Positions 15,228 through 22,412 of a DNA stretch of 26,975 bases are shown piece by piece. Under the pieces are notes generated by a model. It was not told the origin of the DNA, did no database searches, and saw only the letters and a list, made by a program, of their open reading frames with translations. This stretch comes from Cupriavidus sp. (lineage in GTDB: Bacteria > Pseudomonadota > Gammaproteobacteria > Burkholderiales > Burkholderiaceae). How positions within the stretch are numbered: the first letter of the stretch is position 1; each line of letters starts with the position of its first letter. The stretch lies in the NCBI GenBank assembly GCA_013362725.1, contig JABFVP010000344.1:1-26975 (forward strand). Reading direction: 5' to 3'. A program made the position numbers and the translations under genes.

Positions 15228-15259
15228 TATACGCGGCGGCCCGTATACCAGCTAGCCCG

Positions 15260-15886
15260 CTAGCGCGGCACCTTGAACGCCTTGCGCGCGGCCAGCACCT
15301 GGGCGCGCGTGGCGCAGCCCTCCTGGTGGTCGTTGACCAGGCCCATGGCCTGCATCAGCGCATACATCGTGGTGGGGCCAACAAAGCGCCAGCCGCGCTT
15401 CTTCAGGTCCTTGGACAGCGCCGTGGATTCGGGCGAAATGGCCATGGTGCGCAGTACCTCTGGCGTCAGCACCTTCGGCCTGCTGGCCGGATCGGGCTCG
15501 AAGCGCCAGAAGTAGGCCGCCAGCGAGGATTCCGATTCCAGCAGTTCGCGGGCGCGCTGGGCATTGTTGATCGCGGCCTCGATCTTGCCGCGATGGCGCA
15601 CGATGCCGGCATCGCCCAGCAGGCGCGCGATATCGCGCTCGGTGAAGCGCGCGACTTTCTCGATGTCGAAATTGGCAAACGCCTTGCGGAAGGCTTCCCG
15701 CTTGCGCAGGATGGTCAGCCAACTGAGGCCCGACTGGAACCCTTCCAGGCACAGCTTCTCGAACAGCCGGCGGTCGTCGGCCACCGGAAAGCCCCATTCG
15801 GTGTCGTGGTAGTGGCAATAGTCCTCCAGCGTGCCGCACCAGCCGCAGCGCACCGGCGCGGCCAGCGCTTCCTTGTTGCTCGTCAT
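15260..15886 (-). CDS. tag: DNA-3-methyladenine glycosylase I
   Basis: This 208-residue enzyme removes 3-methyladenine from alkylated DNA to start base-excision repair. Family marks are RCGWCG near the N-terminus, YHDTEWGFP, and the FEKLCLEGFQSGLSWLTIL helix with the conserved Glu48. The zinc ligands of Tag are all present: Cys14, His27, His187 and Cys191 (DHQEGCATR). I chose the start at 15886, preceded by AAAGGT; the frame runs up to 15946 but the added residues have no counterpart in the family. It is transcribed alone, divergent from the DUF2314-like gene 105 bases away. No Ada box was identified. Confidence 0.94.
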   Translation of the reverse strand: MTSNKEALAAPVRCGWCGTLEDYCHYHDTEWGFPVADDRRLFEKLCLEGFQSGLSWLTILRKREAFRKAFANFDIEKVARFTERDIARLLGDAGIVRHRGKIEAAINNAQRARELLESESSLAAYFWRFEPDPASRPKVLTPEVLRTMAISPESTALSKDLKKRGWRFVGPTTMYALMQAMGLVNDHQEGCATRAQVLAARKAFKVPR

Positions 15887-15991
15887 GCGTACCTTTCCAG
15901 TATTGAATGAATGGGGCGCCGCTCTGGCTCTCGCCGGCCGGCGCATTTGCTGCGATCATGCCCGCACCTGAGAGATAGCGGAAGGCTGAAA

Positions 15992-16348
15992 ATGGACATG
16001 CGATTGACCACCCTGGACGAGAACGGATGGGAGCTCGACGACGCCGAGCCCATCGCCGCCGCCCACCCCGACACCTTCTGGATGCCGCCGCGCGCCGAAC
16101 GCGACGCGCTTGCCGCGGGCCAGCAGGTCAAGCTGATCTTCCGCATCCTCGTCGCTGACGAGGATGGCAACGAGGAAGTCCACGTCGAGCGGATGTGGGT
16201 CAATGTGACCGGGCGCGAAGGCGGGCTCTATACCGGCGAACTCGACAACCAGCCGTACTGCACCGACGAGATGAACCCCGGCATGCCGCTGTGTTTCGAG
16301 GCGCGGCACGTGATCAATATCTATCGGGAAGGCGACGAGGACGCCTGA
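15992..16348 (+). CDS. uncharacterised acidic protein, DUF2314-like
   Basis: This 118-residue soluble acidic protein has the core HVERMWVNVTGREGGLYTGELDN followed by NPGMPLCFEARHVINIYRE. That resembles the DUF2314 (YegJ-like) group, in which a strand with MWV is followed by a G-x-L-x-N turn and a basic C-terminal strand; I give this from memory. GGAAGG (15980-15985) supports the start. There is no signal or membrane segment. It is divergent from tag and ends at a bidirectional terminator, so it is its own transcript. No function can be stated. Confidence 0.75.
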   Translation: MDMRLTTLDENGWELDDAEPIAAAHPDTFWMPPRAERDALAAGQQVKLIFRILVADEDGNEEVHVERMWVNVTGREGGLYTGELDNQPYCTDEMNPGMPLCFEARHVINIYREGDEDA

Positions 16349-16375
16349 GCCGAACTTGACCAGTTGCCGGCCAAA

Positions 16376-16403
16376 AAAAAGCCAGCCTCGCGGCTGGCTT
16401 TTT
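16376..16403. terminator. bidirectional terminator between convergent genes
   Basis: A 12-bp A-tract/GC stem (16376-16387 with 16392-16403) around loop TCGC has five A on the left and five T on the right, so it serves both the DUF2314-like gene (+) and the transporter gene (-). Confidence 0.93.
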
Positions 16404-16424
16404 CGATGGAGACGCGCGGCGCGC

Positions 16425-17751
16425 TCAGGCCAGCCGCTTGCCGGTGCGGTCGTGCATGAACACCAGCGCGACAAAGCTCACCACGGCGGCGGCGACCACA
16501 TAGTAGGCCGGCGCCAGCTTGTTCTGGGTGGATTCGATCAGCCACGTTACGATCAGCGGGGCAAAGCCGCCGAAGATGGTCACGGCGAAGTTATAGGCCA
16601 GCGACAGGCCGGTGGAGCGCACTTCGGTCGGGAACTGCTCAGCCAGCACCGCCGGCGCCGGGCCGGTAAACGCCGCCAGCAGGATGCCCAGCACGATCTG
16701 CACCTGCAGCAGCGTCTGCGTGGTCGGCGCCACGTTGAGCCAGTGGAACAGCGGATAGGCGAGCACGCCGATCAGCAGCGCCACCACGCCTAGCATGCGC
16801 TTGCGGCCGAGGCGGTCGGACAGCATGCCCATCAGCGGGCACAGCACCAGGATGATGGCGCCGCACAGCGCGGTCGACTGGAACGTCGCGCCCAGCGGCA
16901 GGCCCAGCTGCTGCTTGGCGTACGACGGCATGTAGAACACCAGCACATAGGTGCAGACCGTCCACAGGATGGTCACGCCCAGCCCGGCCAGCACTTCGCG
17001 CGGGTGGTCGCGCAGCACCTGCGACAGCGGCGAGAACTTTACCTGCGCGGCCTGGCGGGCGGCCTGGCGCGCCTCGAACTCGGGCGGCTCGTGCAGGTGC
17101 GAGCGGATATACATGCCCACCGGGCCGATCAGCAGCCCGAACAGGAACGGGATGCGCCAGCCCCAGGCGTCGATCTGCTCCGGCGACAGGCCGTTGGTGA
17201 CCAGCGCGCCCATGGCCGCGCCCAGCATGAACGAGATGCCCTGGCTGGCCTGCTGCCAGCTGGCGTAGGCGCCGCGTTCGGCGTCGGGCGCGTGCTCGAT
17301 CAGGAAGGCGGTGGCGCCGCCGACTTCGCCGCCGGCGGAAAAGCCCTGGATCAGCCGCGCGACCACGATCAGCGCGGGTGCCCACAGGCCGATCTGGTCG
17401 TAGGTGGGGGCCAGGCCGATGATGGCCGTGCCCAGTGCCATGCGTCAGCGCCGCCTTGCGGCCGACGCGGTCGGCATAGACCCCCAGGACGATGGCGCCG
17501 ACCGGGCGCATGAAGAAGCCCACGCCAAAGGTGGCGACCGTGAGCAGGAACGAAGTCAGGTCATTGCCGGTGGGAAAGAACAGCTTGGCAATGATGACGG
17601 CAAAGAAGCTGTAGACGGTGAAGTCGAACCATTCCAGGCCATTGCCGATGGTGGCGGCGATGATGGCCTTGCGTCGGGTGGCGTTGGTCAGTTCTGGAAC
17701 GGGGGCGGTAGTCGCGGTCATGAAGCGTTGGTCATGCGGGGAAACCGCCAT
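16425..17751 (-). pseudogene. MHS-family MFS transporter broken by a frameshift
   Basis: Two overlapping frames on the - strand together encode one metabolite:H+ symporter. The first, from 17751, gives GNGLEWFDFTVYSFF and MRPVGAIVLGVYADRVGRKAALT, then becomes nonsense after Thr at about 17443. The second begins one base later at 17441 with MALGTAIIGLAPTYDQIG and runs cleanly through the remaining helices to the stop at 16425, including RLIQGFSAGGEVGG and the 12th segment. Compared from memory with relatives, about five residues of helix 3 are missing, so a roughly 14-base deletion is the simplest cause. A start at 17751 has AAGGA upstream; 17721 is the alternative. Either an inactivated gene or an assembly error; joined length is about 440 residues. 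Confidence 0.85.
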
Positions 17752-17769
17752 ATTAAGCGATTCCTTAAT
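17752..17769. promoter_or_regulatory. ATTAAG-N6-CTTAAT inverted repeat over the ribosome site
   Basis: The arms 17752-17757 and 17764-17769 are exact inverted copies just upstream of the broken transporter gene and include its AAGGA ribosome site. It could be an operator or form a small leader hairpin. Confidence 0.4.
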
Positions 17770-17798
17770 CGCAGGCCTGCGCGCCGTCGCGGGCGAAT

Positions 17799-18134
17799 TC
17801 AGCCGGGCAGCGCAGGTTCAGTCGCCCGGGGCTCCGGCTTTTGCGGGTTCGCGGGGACAGTCTCGGCGATCGCCGAGGGGGCGGGGGCAGGGCGTCGCGT
17901 CAGCCACAGCAGCAGCGCGCTGGCCACCCAGCCGGCCACGAACACTGTGTCCCCAGCCCGGTTCAGCCAGGCGGCCGCGGCCGGCATCCCGGTCACGGAA
18001 AGCAGCAGGCCGGCCGGCAGCCGTGCCAGGATCCATAGTGCGACGGCGGGCATGCTGCCGTAGACGCCCGGCTGCCACCACTGGCCCGGGATGGGGTTGT
18101 GCCGACCGGCGCGGCGCGGCTTGCGCGATGCCAC
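17799..18134 (-). CDS. small membrane protein, GTG start
   Basis: This 111-residue protein has two hydrophobic stretches, ALWILARLPAGLLLSVTGM and TVFVAGWVASALLLWL, and a Pro/Ala-rich tail (from about residue 81). The GTG at 18134-18132 is chosen because AGGAG (complement of 18141-18145) precedes it by 6 bases; the ATG at 18170 has no such site. Overlapping frames here lack hydrophobic structure. The gene ends 47 bases before the transporter start on the same strand, so the two may be co-transcribed. I do not recognise a family. Confidence 0.62.
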   Translation of the reverse strand: MASRKPRRAGRHNPIPGQWWQPGVYGSMPAVALWILARLPAGLLLSVTGMPAAAAWLNRAGDTVFVAGWVASALLLWLTRRPAPAPSAIAETVPANPQKPEPRATEPALPG

Positions 18135-18178
18135 TTGTGTCTCCTGCACCCGGCGCGGGACAAGCGCCATGGCGTTCT

Positions 18179-18232
18179 ATGCTGCGGAAGTTCCTGCGGA
18201 ACGCCCGCAAGGCGGGCTTCCATCTGCAGCAT
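18179..18232. other. nested stem-loop in a divergent region
   Basis: The inner stem GGAA-C-GCCCGC / GCGGGC-TTCC (18198-18221, loop AAG, one bulged C) sits inside outer arms ATGCTGC (18179-18185) and GCAGCAT (18226-18232). No U run follows on either strand. It lies between the small membrane protein and the dioxygenase gene. Confidence 0.5.
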
Positions 18233-18406
18233 AAGCCGCTTGCATCAGCTGCGCTGTGGGCAGGGCACGAGTTGTGTGTGCCGCGCCACGGATGGCCCCC
18301 CGATTCAATTTTTTTGCATGAGGTGTCCGCAAACGGCATCCGCCGCCCCCGCCGTTCTTTGCCAAACTGGAAGCCAGTACACAAACCGTTTGAAGGCGGT
18401 ATTGCC

Positions 18407-19291
18407 ATGCTTCCCTCGCTCTATATCTCCCACGGCTCGCCGATGCTGGCCATCGATCCCGGCCCCACCGGCGCCGCGTTCGAAGCCCTGGGCGCGCGGC
18501 TGCGTGCGCAGCGTGAGCGCGCGGTGCTGGTGATTTCGGCGCACTGGATCTACAGCACGCTGGCGGTCACCAGCCGCGAACGCCAGGAGGCCTGGCACGA
18601 CTTCGGCGGCTTCCCGCGCGAGCTGTACGCCTTGCGCTACGACGCGCCGGGGTCGCCGGAACTGGCGGCGCGGGTCAAGGCGCTGGTCGAGGCGGCGGCG
18701 ATTCCCGGCGCGGGCTTTGTCGGCTACGACGACGAGCGCCCGCTCGACCATGGCGCCTGGATGCCGATGCGCCACTTCTTTCCCGATGCCGACATGCCGG
18801 TGGTGCAGCTGGCGCTGAATCCTTATCTGGCCCCCCAGACGCAGGTCGCGATCGGGCGCGCGCTGGCGCCGCTGCGCGACGAAGGCGTGCTGGTGCTGGC
18901 CTCCGGCAGCTTCACCCACAACCTGCAGGAAGTGTTTGGCGGCGGCCGGCGCGAGCAGCACGGTTCGGCCACTGAGCCGTATGTCGAAGCGTTCCGCCAG
19001 TGGATGGCCGAGGCGCTGGATCAGGCCCTGGCCAGCGGCGACACCCGCTTGATAGCGGACTACCGTGCCCAGGCGCCCTATGCGCGCCGGGCACACCCGA
19101 CCGACGAGCACCTGCTGCCGTTCTATGTGGCGCTGGGCGCGGCCCTCGGCCCGGAAGGCGTGCGTGCGGCGACGACGGGGCCGGCCACGGTGTCCCGGGT
19201 CGCCGACGAGGTTACCTATGGCGTGCTGGCCATGGATAGCTTCGTGTTCGAGGGCAGGGGCGCAGGCGCGCCGCAGCGCGCCGCGGCCTGA
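18407..19291 (+). CDS. LigB-family extradiol ring-cleavage dioxygenase (4,5-DOPA dioxygenase type, YgiD-like)
   Basis: This 294-residue member of the class III extradiol dioxygenases opens catecholic rings using one active-site metal. The ligand set is visible: His9 (ISHGSP), His46 (VISAHW) and His230 (HPTDEH), with catalytic or nearby His115 (DHGAW) and His171 (SFTHNL). The strings SHGSP, SAHW, LDHGAW and HPTDEHLLP are those of the DODA/YgiD subgroup, which also occurs in organisms without DOPA metabolism. The natural substrate is therefore uncertain. The start at 18407 follows GAAGG at 18392-18396; the long upstream frame is not coding. It stands alone, convergent with the next transporter. 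Confidence 0.9.
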   Translation: MLPSLYISHGSPMLAIDPGPTGAAFEALGARLRAQRERAVLVISAHWIYSTLAVTSRERQEAWHDFGGFPRELYALRYDAPGSPELAARVKALVEAAAIPGAGFVGYDDERPLDHGAWMPMRHFFPDADMPVVQLALNPYLAPQTQVAIGRALAPLRDEGVLVLASGSFTHNLQEVFGGGRREQHGSATEPYVEAFRQWMAEALDQALASGDTRLIADYRAQAPYARRAHPTDEHLLPFYVALGAALGPEGVRAATTGPATVSRVADEVTYGVLAMDSFVFEGRGAGAPQRAAA

Positions 19292-19339
19292 AGGCTTACT
19301 GGCCGGCAGGCAGCGCGGCGGCGGACGACGGCGAGCCCG

Positions 19340-20590
19340 TCATGGGCGCCCCGCCCCCACGCGCAGCAGCCCGCGCCGGTGCAGCGCGTAGCCGAACGCC
19401 AGCAGCGCGGCCAGCGCCAGTGCCAGCATCACCCACAGCATCAGCCAGTAGCCCCCGGCCGCGCGCCACAGCAGCGCGCCCAGCCACGGCGCCGCCGCCT
19501 GCATCAGCAGCACCGGCGTCATCATCAGCCCGTTGAGGGTGGCATAGTGGTGGCGCGAGATCAGCTCCGGCATCGCCATCGCGCGCAGCATGGTGTTGAC
19601 GCCGTTGGCGCAGCCGTACAGCACGGCCGCCACCATCAGCCACGCGCCATGCCCCAGCGCGAAGCACAGCAGGCCGACGCTCATCAGCGCATAGACCGGC
19701 AGCGACAGCCGCACCGGGTGGCGCACGCCCGCGCGCATCATCAGCATGCGGCCCGCCACCTGGGCCGGCCCGATCAGCGCCGCGACCGCCAGTTGCTGCG
19801 CCACCGGCATGCCTTTCTCGGTCAGCATCGGGATCAGGTGCGCGCCCAGCAGCGACGCCACCACCGCAGTCGCGGTAAAGGCCAGCACCACCGCCCAGAA
19901 CACCGGCTGGCGCAGCGTGGCGCGGGCAATGTCGCGGCTGCCGGCGGGGGTCGTGCCGGCGCCCGCGCCGGAGTAGGAGGGATGCAGGGCGTAGCGCATG
20001 CGTGCGTGCAGCGGCGCGCAGATCAACAGGTTCAGCAGCGCAAAGCCGACCAGGGTCGGGCGCCAGCCGACATGCAGCACCAGCCATTGCGCCAGCGGCA
20101 CGAAGATGGTGCTGGCAAAGCCGGCCATCAGCGTGACCGCGACGATCGGCTTCTGGTACTGGTCGCCATAGGCCTGGCGCAGCACCACGAAGGCGGGCTC
20201 GTACAGCGTGGTCGCCATGGCCAAGCCGAGCGGCACCCACATCAACAGGAACACCGGTTGCGACGGCGTCCACGCCCACAGCAGCAGGCCCAGCCCGGCC
20301 AGCACCGAACCCGCGCCCATCACCTTGCGCGCCGGCGCGCGGTCCAGCAGCCGCCCGACCGCGAACGAGCACAGCGCCCATACCAGCAGACCCAGCGAAT
20401 AGCCGCCCGCCAGGAAGGGCTTGGACCAGCCCAGGCTGCGGATCATCGGGTAGATGGTCTCGGTCAGGCCGAGGATCCACACCAGCCGGCGCGGCGGCGT
20501 GGCGAGCTGTGCGGGCCCGGTGCGGGCCGGGCTGGCGTCAGGATCGGAGTCGGCAGCATCCGTGCCGGGGCAGGCTTCGAGTGTGGTCAT
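19340..20590 (-). CDS. MFS transporter with short first helix
   Basis: This 416-residue major facilitator has helix 2-3 loop VGRLLDRAPARKVM and many hydrophobic segments, typical of bacterial monocarboxylate-like or unclassified MFS proteins. Helix 1 appears short: LVWILGLTETIYPMIRSLGW runs straight from the start of the helix into the loop that normally follows it, and related proteins carry about 12 more residues (pattern TIGYGTLYY). The frame is intact, so the gene may still be expressed. The start at 20590 has no clear ribosome site. It ends 48 bases from the dioxygenase stop, convergently. Substrate unknown. Confidence 0.8.
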   Translation of the reverse strand: MTTLEACPGTDAADSDPDASPARTGPAQLATPPRRLVWILGLTETIYPMIRSLGWSKPFLAGGYSLGLLVWALCSFAVGRLLDRAPARKVMGAGSVLAGLGLLLWAWTPSQPVFLLMWVPLGLAMATTLYEPAFVVLRQAYGDQYQKPIVAVTLMAGFASTIFVPLAQWLVLHVGWRPTLVGFALLNLLICAPLHARMRYALHPSYSGAGAGTTPAGSRDIARATLRQPVFWAVVLAFTATAVVASLLGAHLIPMLTEKGMPVAQQLAVAALIGPAQVAGRMLMMRAGVRHPVRLSLPVYALMSVGLLCFALGHGAWLMVAAVLYGCANGVNTMLRAMAMPELISRHHYATLNGLMMTPVLLMQAAAPWLGALLWRAAGGYWLMLWVMLALALAALLAFGYALHRRGLLRVGAGRP

Positions 20591-20700
20591 GGCGGGCCCG
20601 GCGGGAGATGGCCGCCACGGAAGCGGCGCGCCTGGGGCCAGTCGGAAATTGTAGCGATGCTGCGCGCCGGCTGCTCACAGCGCGCTGGCCGCGACGCGCG

Positions 20701-21144
20701 TTACTGTGCGGTCACCGGCGTGGGCGGTCCTTTCAGTTCGACCACGTTGCCGTCGGGGTCCTGCACATACAGCGACGGCCCCTTGCCTTCGGCGCCGAAG
20801 CGCTGCGCCACCTCGCCCGCGTCGATGCCATGCCGCGCCAGGTGCGCGCGCAGCGCCTGCGCGTCGAATGGCTCGATGCGCAGGCAGAAGTGGTCGAGGT
20901 TGCGGCCCTGCGCGCCCGGACCGGCGCCACCCGCGCGGCCCAGCGGGCCATCGAGCGTGACCAGGTCGATCAGGCTGGCACCGGCGCGCAGCTGGGTCAG
21001 GCCCAGGTCAGTCTGCTCGCGCTCGACGCTGCAGCCGAGCACGTCGACATAGAAGCGCCGCAGCGCGGCCACATCGGCGCTGCGCAGCACCAGGTGGTCG
21101 AGGCCGAGGATGCGGAAGCTCGCGTCAGTGGTGCAGTCCGTCAT
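20701..21144 (-). CDS. VOC-family (glyoxalase/bleomycin-resistance fold) protein
   Basis: This 147-residue protein has the two beta-alpha-beta-beta-beta modules of the vicinal oxygen chelate fold. Likely metal ligands are His17 (LDHLVL), His85 (LDHFCL) and Glu136 (NVVELKG), with YVQDPDGN before the last. Members include glyoxalase I, dioxygenases and resistance proteins; this one is not assignable further. Its start lies inside the 3' end of the GFA gene, a 20-base overlap on the same strand, so translation is probably coupled. GAAGG upstream supports the start. A joint role in aldehyde or glutathione-adduct handling is possible because both neighbours act on such compounds in other systems. 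Confidence 0.86.
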   Translation of the reverse strand: MTDCTTDASFRILGLDHLVLRSADVAALRRFYVDVLGCSVEREQTDLGLTQLRAGASLIDLVTLDGPLGRAGGAGPGAQGRNLDHFCLRIEPFDAQALRAHLARHGIDAGEVAQRFGAEGKGPSLYVQDPDGNVVELKGPPTPVTAQ

Positions 21145-21475
21145 AGTCGATGACCTTCAGGCTGTCGAGGTCGACATTGTCCAGGCAGCGCACATTGACC
21201 GCGGCCATCGGCTTGCCGTCCTTGTCCTGGCCGTCCGCATACGGGCCGCAGCCGCACACCGGGCAGAAGCGGTGCGCGATCTTCATGGTGTTGAAGCGGT
21301 AGGTGGAGGCGTTGCTCTCGGGCGTCTCCAGCTTGAAGGATGCGCGCGGCACGAACCACAGCAGGTGGCCGCGCCGGCGGCAGATCGAGCAGTTGCAGCG
21401 GATCACGCTGGGAATGCTGTCGGCCTCGACCTCGAAGGCGATGTTGCCGCAATGGCAGCTTCCGTTGAAGGTCAT
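21125..21475 (-). CDS. GFA-family (CENP-V/GFA domain) zinc protein
   Basis: This 116-residue protein has the CENP-V/GFA zinc fold. Its Cys ligands are Cys7 and Cys9 (CHCG), Cys27, Cys29 and Cys32 (CNCSIC), and Cys71, Cys74 and Cys76 (FCPVCGC). The family was named for glutathione-dependent formaldehyde activation but most members have no proven activity. AAGGAGA with a 5-base spacer gives a strong start at 21475. It is first of a two-gene unit with the VOC gene, which overlaps it by 20 bases, and is divergent from the HD-domain gene 152 bases away. Confidence 0.9.
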   Translation of the reverse strand: MTFNGSCHCGNIAFEVEADSIPSVIRCNCSICRRRGHLLWFVPRASFKLETPESNASTYRFNTMKIAHRFCPVCGCGPYADGQDKDGKPMAAVNVRCLDNVDLDSLKVIDYDGLHH

Positions 21476-21627
21476 TTTTATCTCCTTGCGACTGGGTCAC
21501 AGGGTCCGTTCGACCCGGAATCACATTGATGCTGCTGCGCCGCAATATGCCGGCACATTGTTTGGTTTTTGACAGTGTAGTCCGGTCATGAGTGCCACAA
21601 TGCCTGCACCTACAAAAGGAGACCAGC

Positions 21628-22239
21628 ATGAGCGACCCCCACACGCCCGCACGCGCCACCTTCAGCCACATGGAACACGGCACCCGCGACGACTGGGCCG
21701 CCATCTCGGCCGAATTCATGCCGTTCGCACGCGCGCTTCCTGACCGCGTGCTGGCGCACCTGCGCCTGCTCGATGGCGACTGCGGCGGCTTCCCGGTGGA
21801 CCGGCTCACGCATTCGCTGCAGACCGCGACGCTGGCGCACCGCGATGGCCAGGACGAGGAATACGTGGTCTGCGCGCTGCTGCACGATATCGGCGATACG
21901 CTGGGCAGCTTCAACCATCCCGACATCGCCGCCGCCATCCTCAAGCCCTTCGTCAGCGCCGAGAACCTGTGGATGGTGGAGAAGCATGGCGTGTTCCAGG
22001 GCTACTACTTCTTCCATCATCTCGGCCTAGATCGCAACCTGCGCGAGCAATACCGCAACCAGCCCGAACTGTTCGAGCGCACCGCGGAGTTCTGCCGCAA
22101 GTACGATGCCGCCGCCTTCATGACCGACTACGACACGCTGCCGCTGTCGTTCTTCGAGCCGATGGTGCGCAGGGTGCTGTCGCAGCCGAAGCATTCGATG
22201 TATGTGAAACCGGGGGAAACGACGCTGGCGCAGGCGTAA
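21628..22239 (+). CDS. HD-domain protein, candidate PhnZ/MIOX-like diiron oxygenase
   Basis: This 203-residue protein is built on an HD domain. Likely metal ligands by spacing are His62 (LTHSLQTA), His86-Asp87 (LLHDIGD), His97 (FNHPD), His120 (VEKHGVFQGYYF) and Asp160 (CRKYDAAAF). That six-ligand set is the pattern of the mixed-valent diiron oxygenases PhnZ and myo-inositol oxygenase rather than of simple HD phosphohydrolases, although PhnZ itself has a longer loop between ligands three and four. AAAAGGAGA at 21614-21622 gives the start. There are no phosphonate genes nearby. It is divergent from the GFA/VOC pair; a shared substrate is possible but speculative. The alternative is an ordinary phosphohydrolase. 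Confidence 0.85.
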   Translation: MSDPHTPARATFSHMEHGTRDDWAAISAEFMPFARALPDRVLAHLRLLDGDCGGFPVDRLTHSLQTATLAHRDGQDEEYVVCALLHDIGDTLGSFNHPDIAAAILKPFVSAENLWMVEKHGVFQGYYFFHHLGLDRNLREQYRNQPELFERTAEFCRKYDAAAFMTDYDTLPLSFFEPMVRRVLSQPKHSMYVKPGETTLAQA

Positions 22240-22269
22240 GGCGACGACGTAACCGTACCGATGGTGTTT

Positions 22270-22380
22270 CCCTCTCCCCGCATGGGGAGAGGGCAGGGTG
22301 AGGGGTGGTTTGGCTAGGGACCACGCATCGAGAAACGCCGGCCCTCTCCCCCGACCCCTCTCCCACAAGCGGGAGAGGGG
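22270..22380. repeat. REP-like double hairpin, intergenic
   Basis: CCCTCTCCCC/GGGGAGAGGG (22270-22293, loop GCAT) and CCCCTCTCCC/GGGAGAGGGG (22355-22380, loop ACAAGC) are two near-identical hairpins about 60 bases apart. The intervening tails CAGGGTGAGGGG and CCCTCTCCCCCGA are themselves related in inverted orientation. This resembles dispersed repetitive extragenic palindromes. It sits between two convergent genes, where it may also help end transcription. Confidence 0.75.
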
Positions 22381-22412
22381 AGCAAACAGCGGGATCTGCA
22401 AAAGCTTGAGCC

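Larger units (their letters stand above)
14875..15259. other. 385-bp convergent intergenic region rich in repeats and DnaA-box-like sites
   Basis: Both flanking genes end here, so no promoter is required, and no gene fits. It contains an 11-bp inverted repeat (14886-14928). DnaA-box-like 9-mers occur at TGGGGATAA (14903-14911), TTATCCCGG (15028-15036) and TTATCCACG (15084-15092). GTATAC sites lie at 14956, 14990, 15227 and 15243. A GTTTAC/GTAAAC near-palindrome (15124-15139) and an 8-bp tandem repeat (15191-15227) complete the set. The stretch 15106-15150 is AT-rich for this genome. No U-tailed terminator is seen. The density of elements suggests a DNA-binding or maintenance role, or a relic. 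Confidence 0.6.

Noticed and set aside
17818..18408. 196-codon - strand frame overlapping the small membrane protein
   Set aside because: Lacks hydrophobic segments or motifs, and its start is over 10 bases from any ribosome-site-like sequence. The GTG-start frame is better supported.
19379..21052. 557-codon + strand frame opposite the second MFS gene and VOC gene
   Set aside because: Gln/Arg/His-rich shadow spanning two real genes; no start signal.
21569..21574. TTGACA as a -35 for the HD-domain gene
   Set aside because: No acceptable -10 hexamer occurs 16-18 bases downstream, so I did not list a promoter.
22270..22380. Short repeats here as a CRISPR array
   Set aside because: Only two palindromic units in inverted arrangement, no regular spacers and no cas genes.
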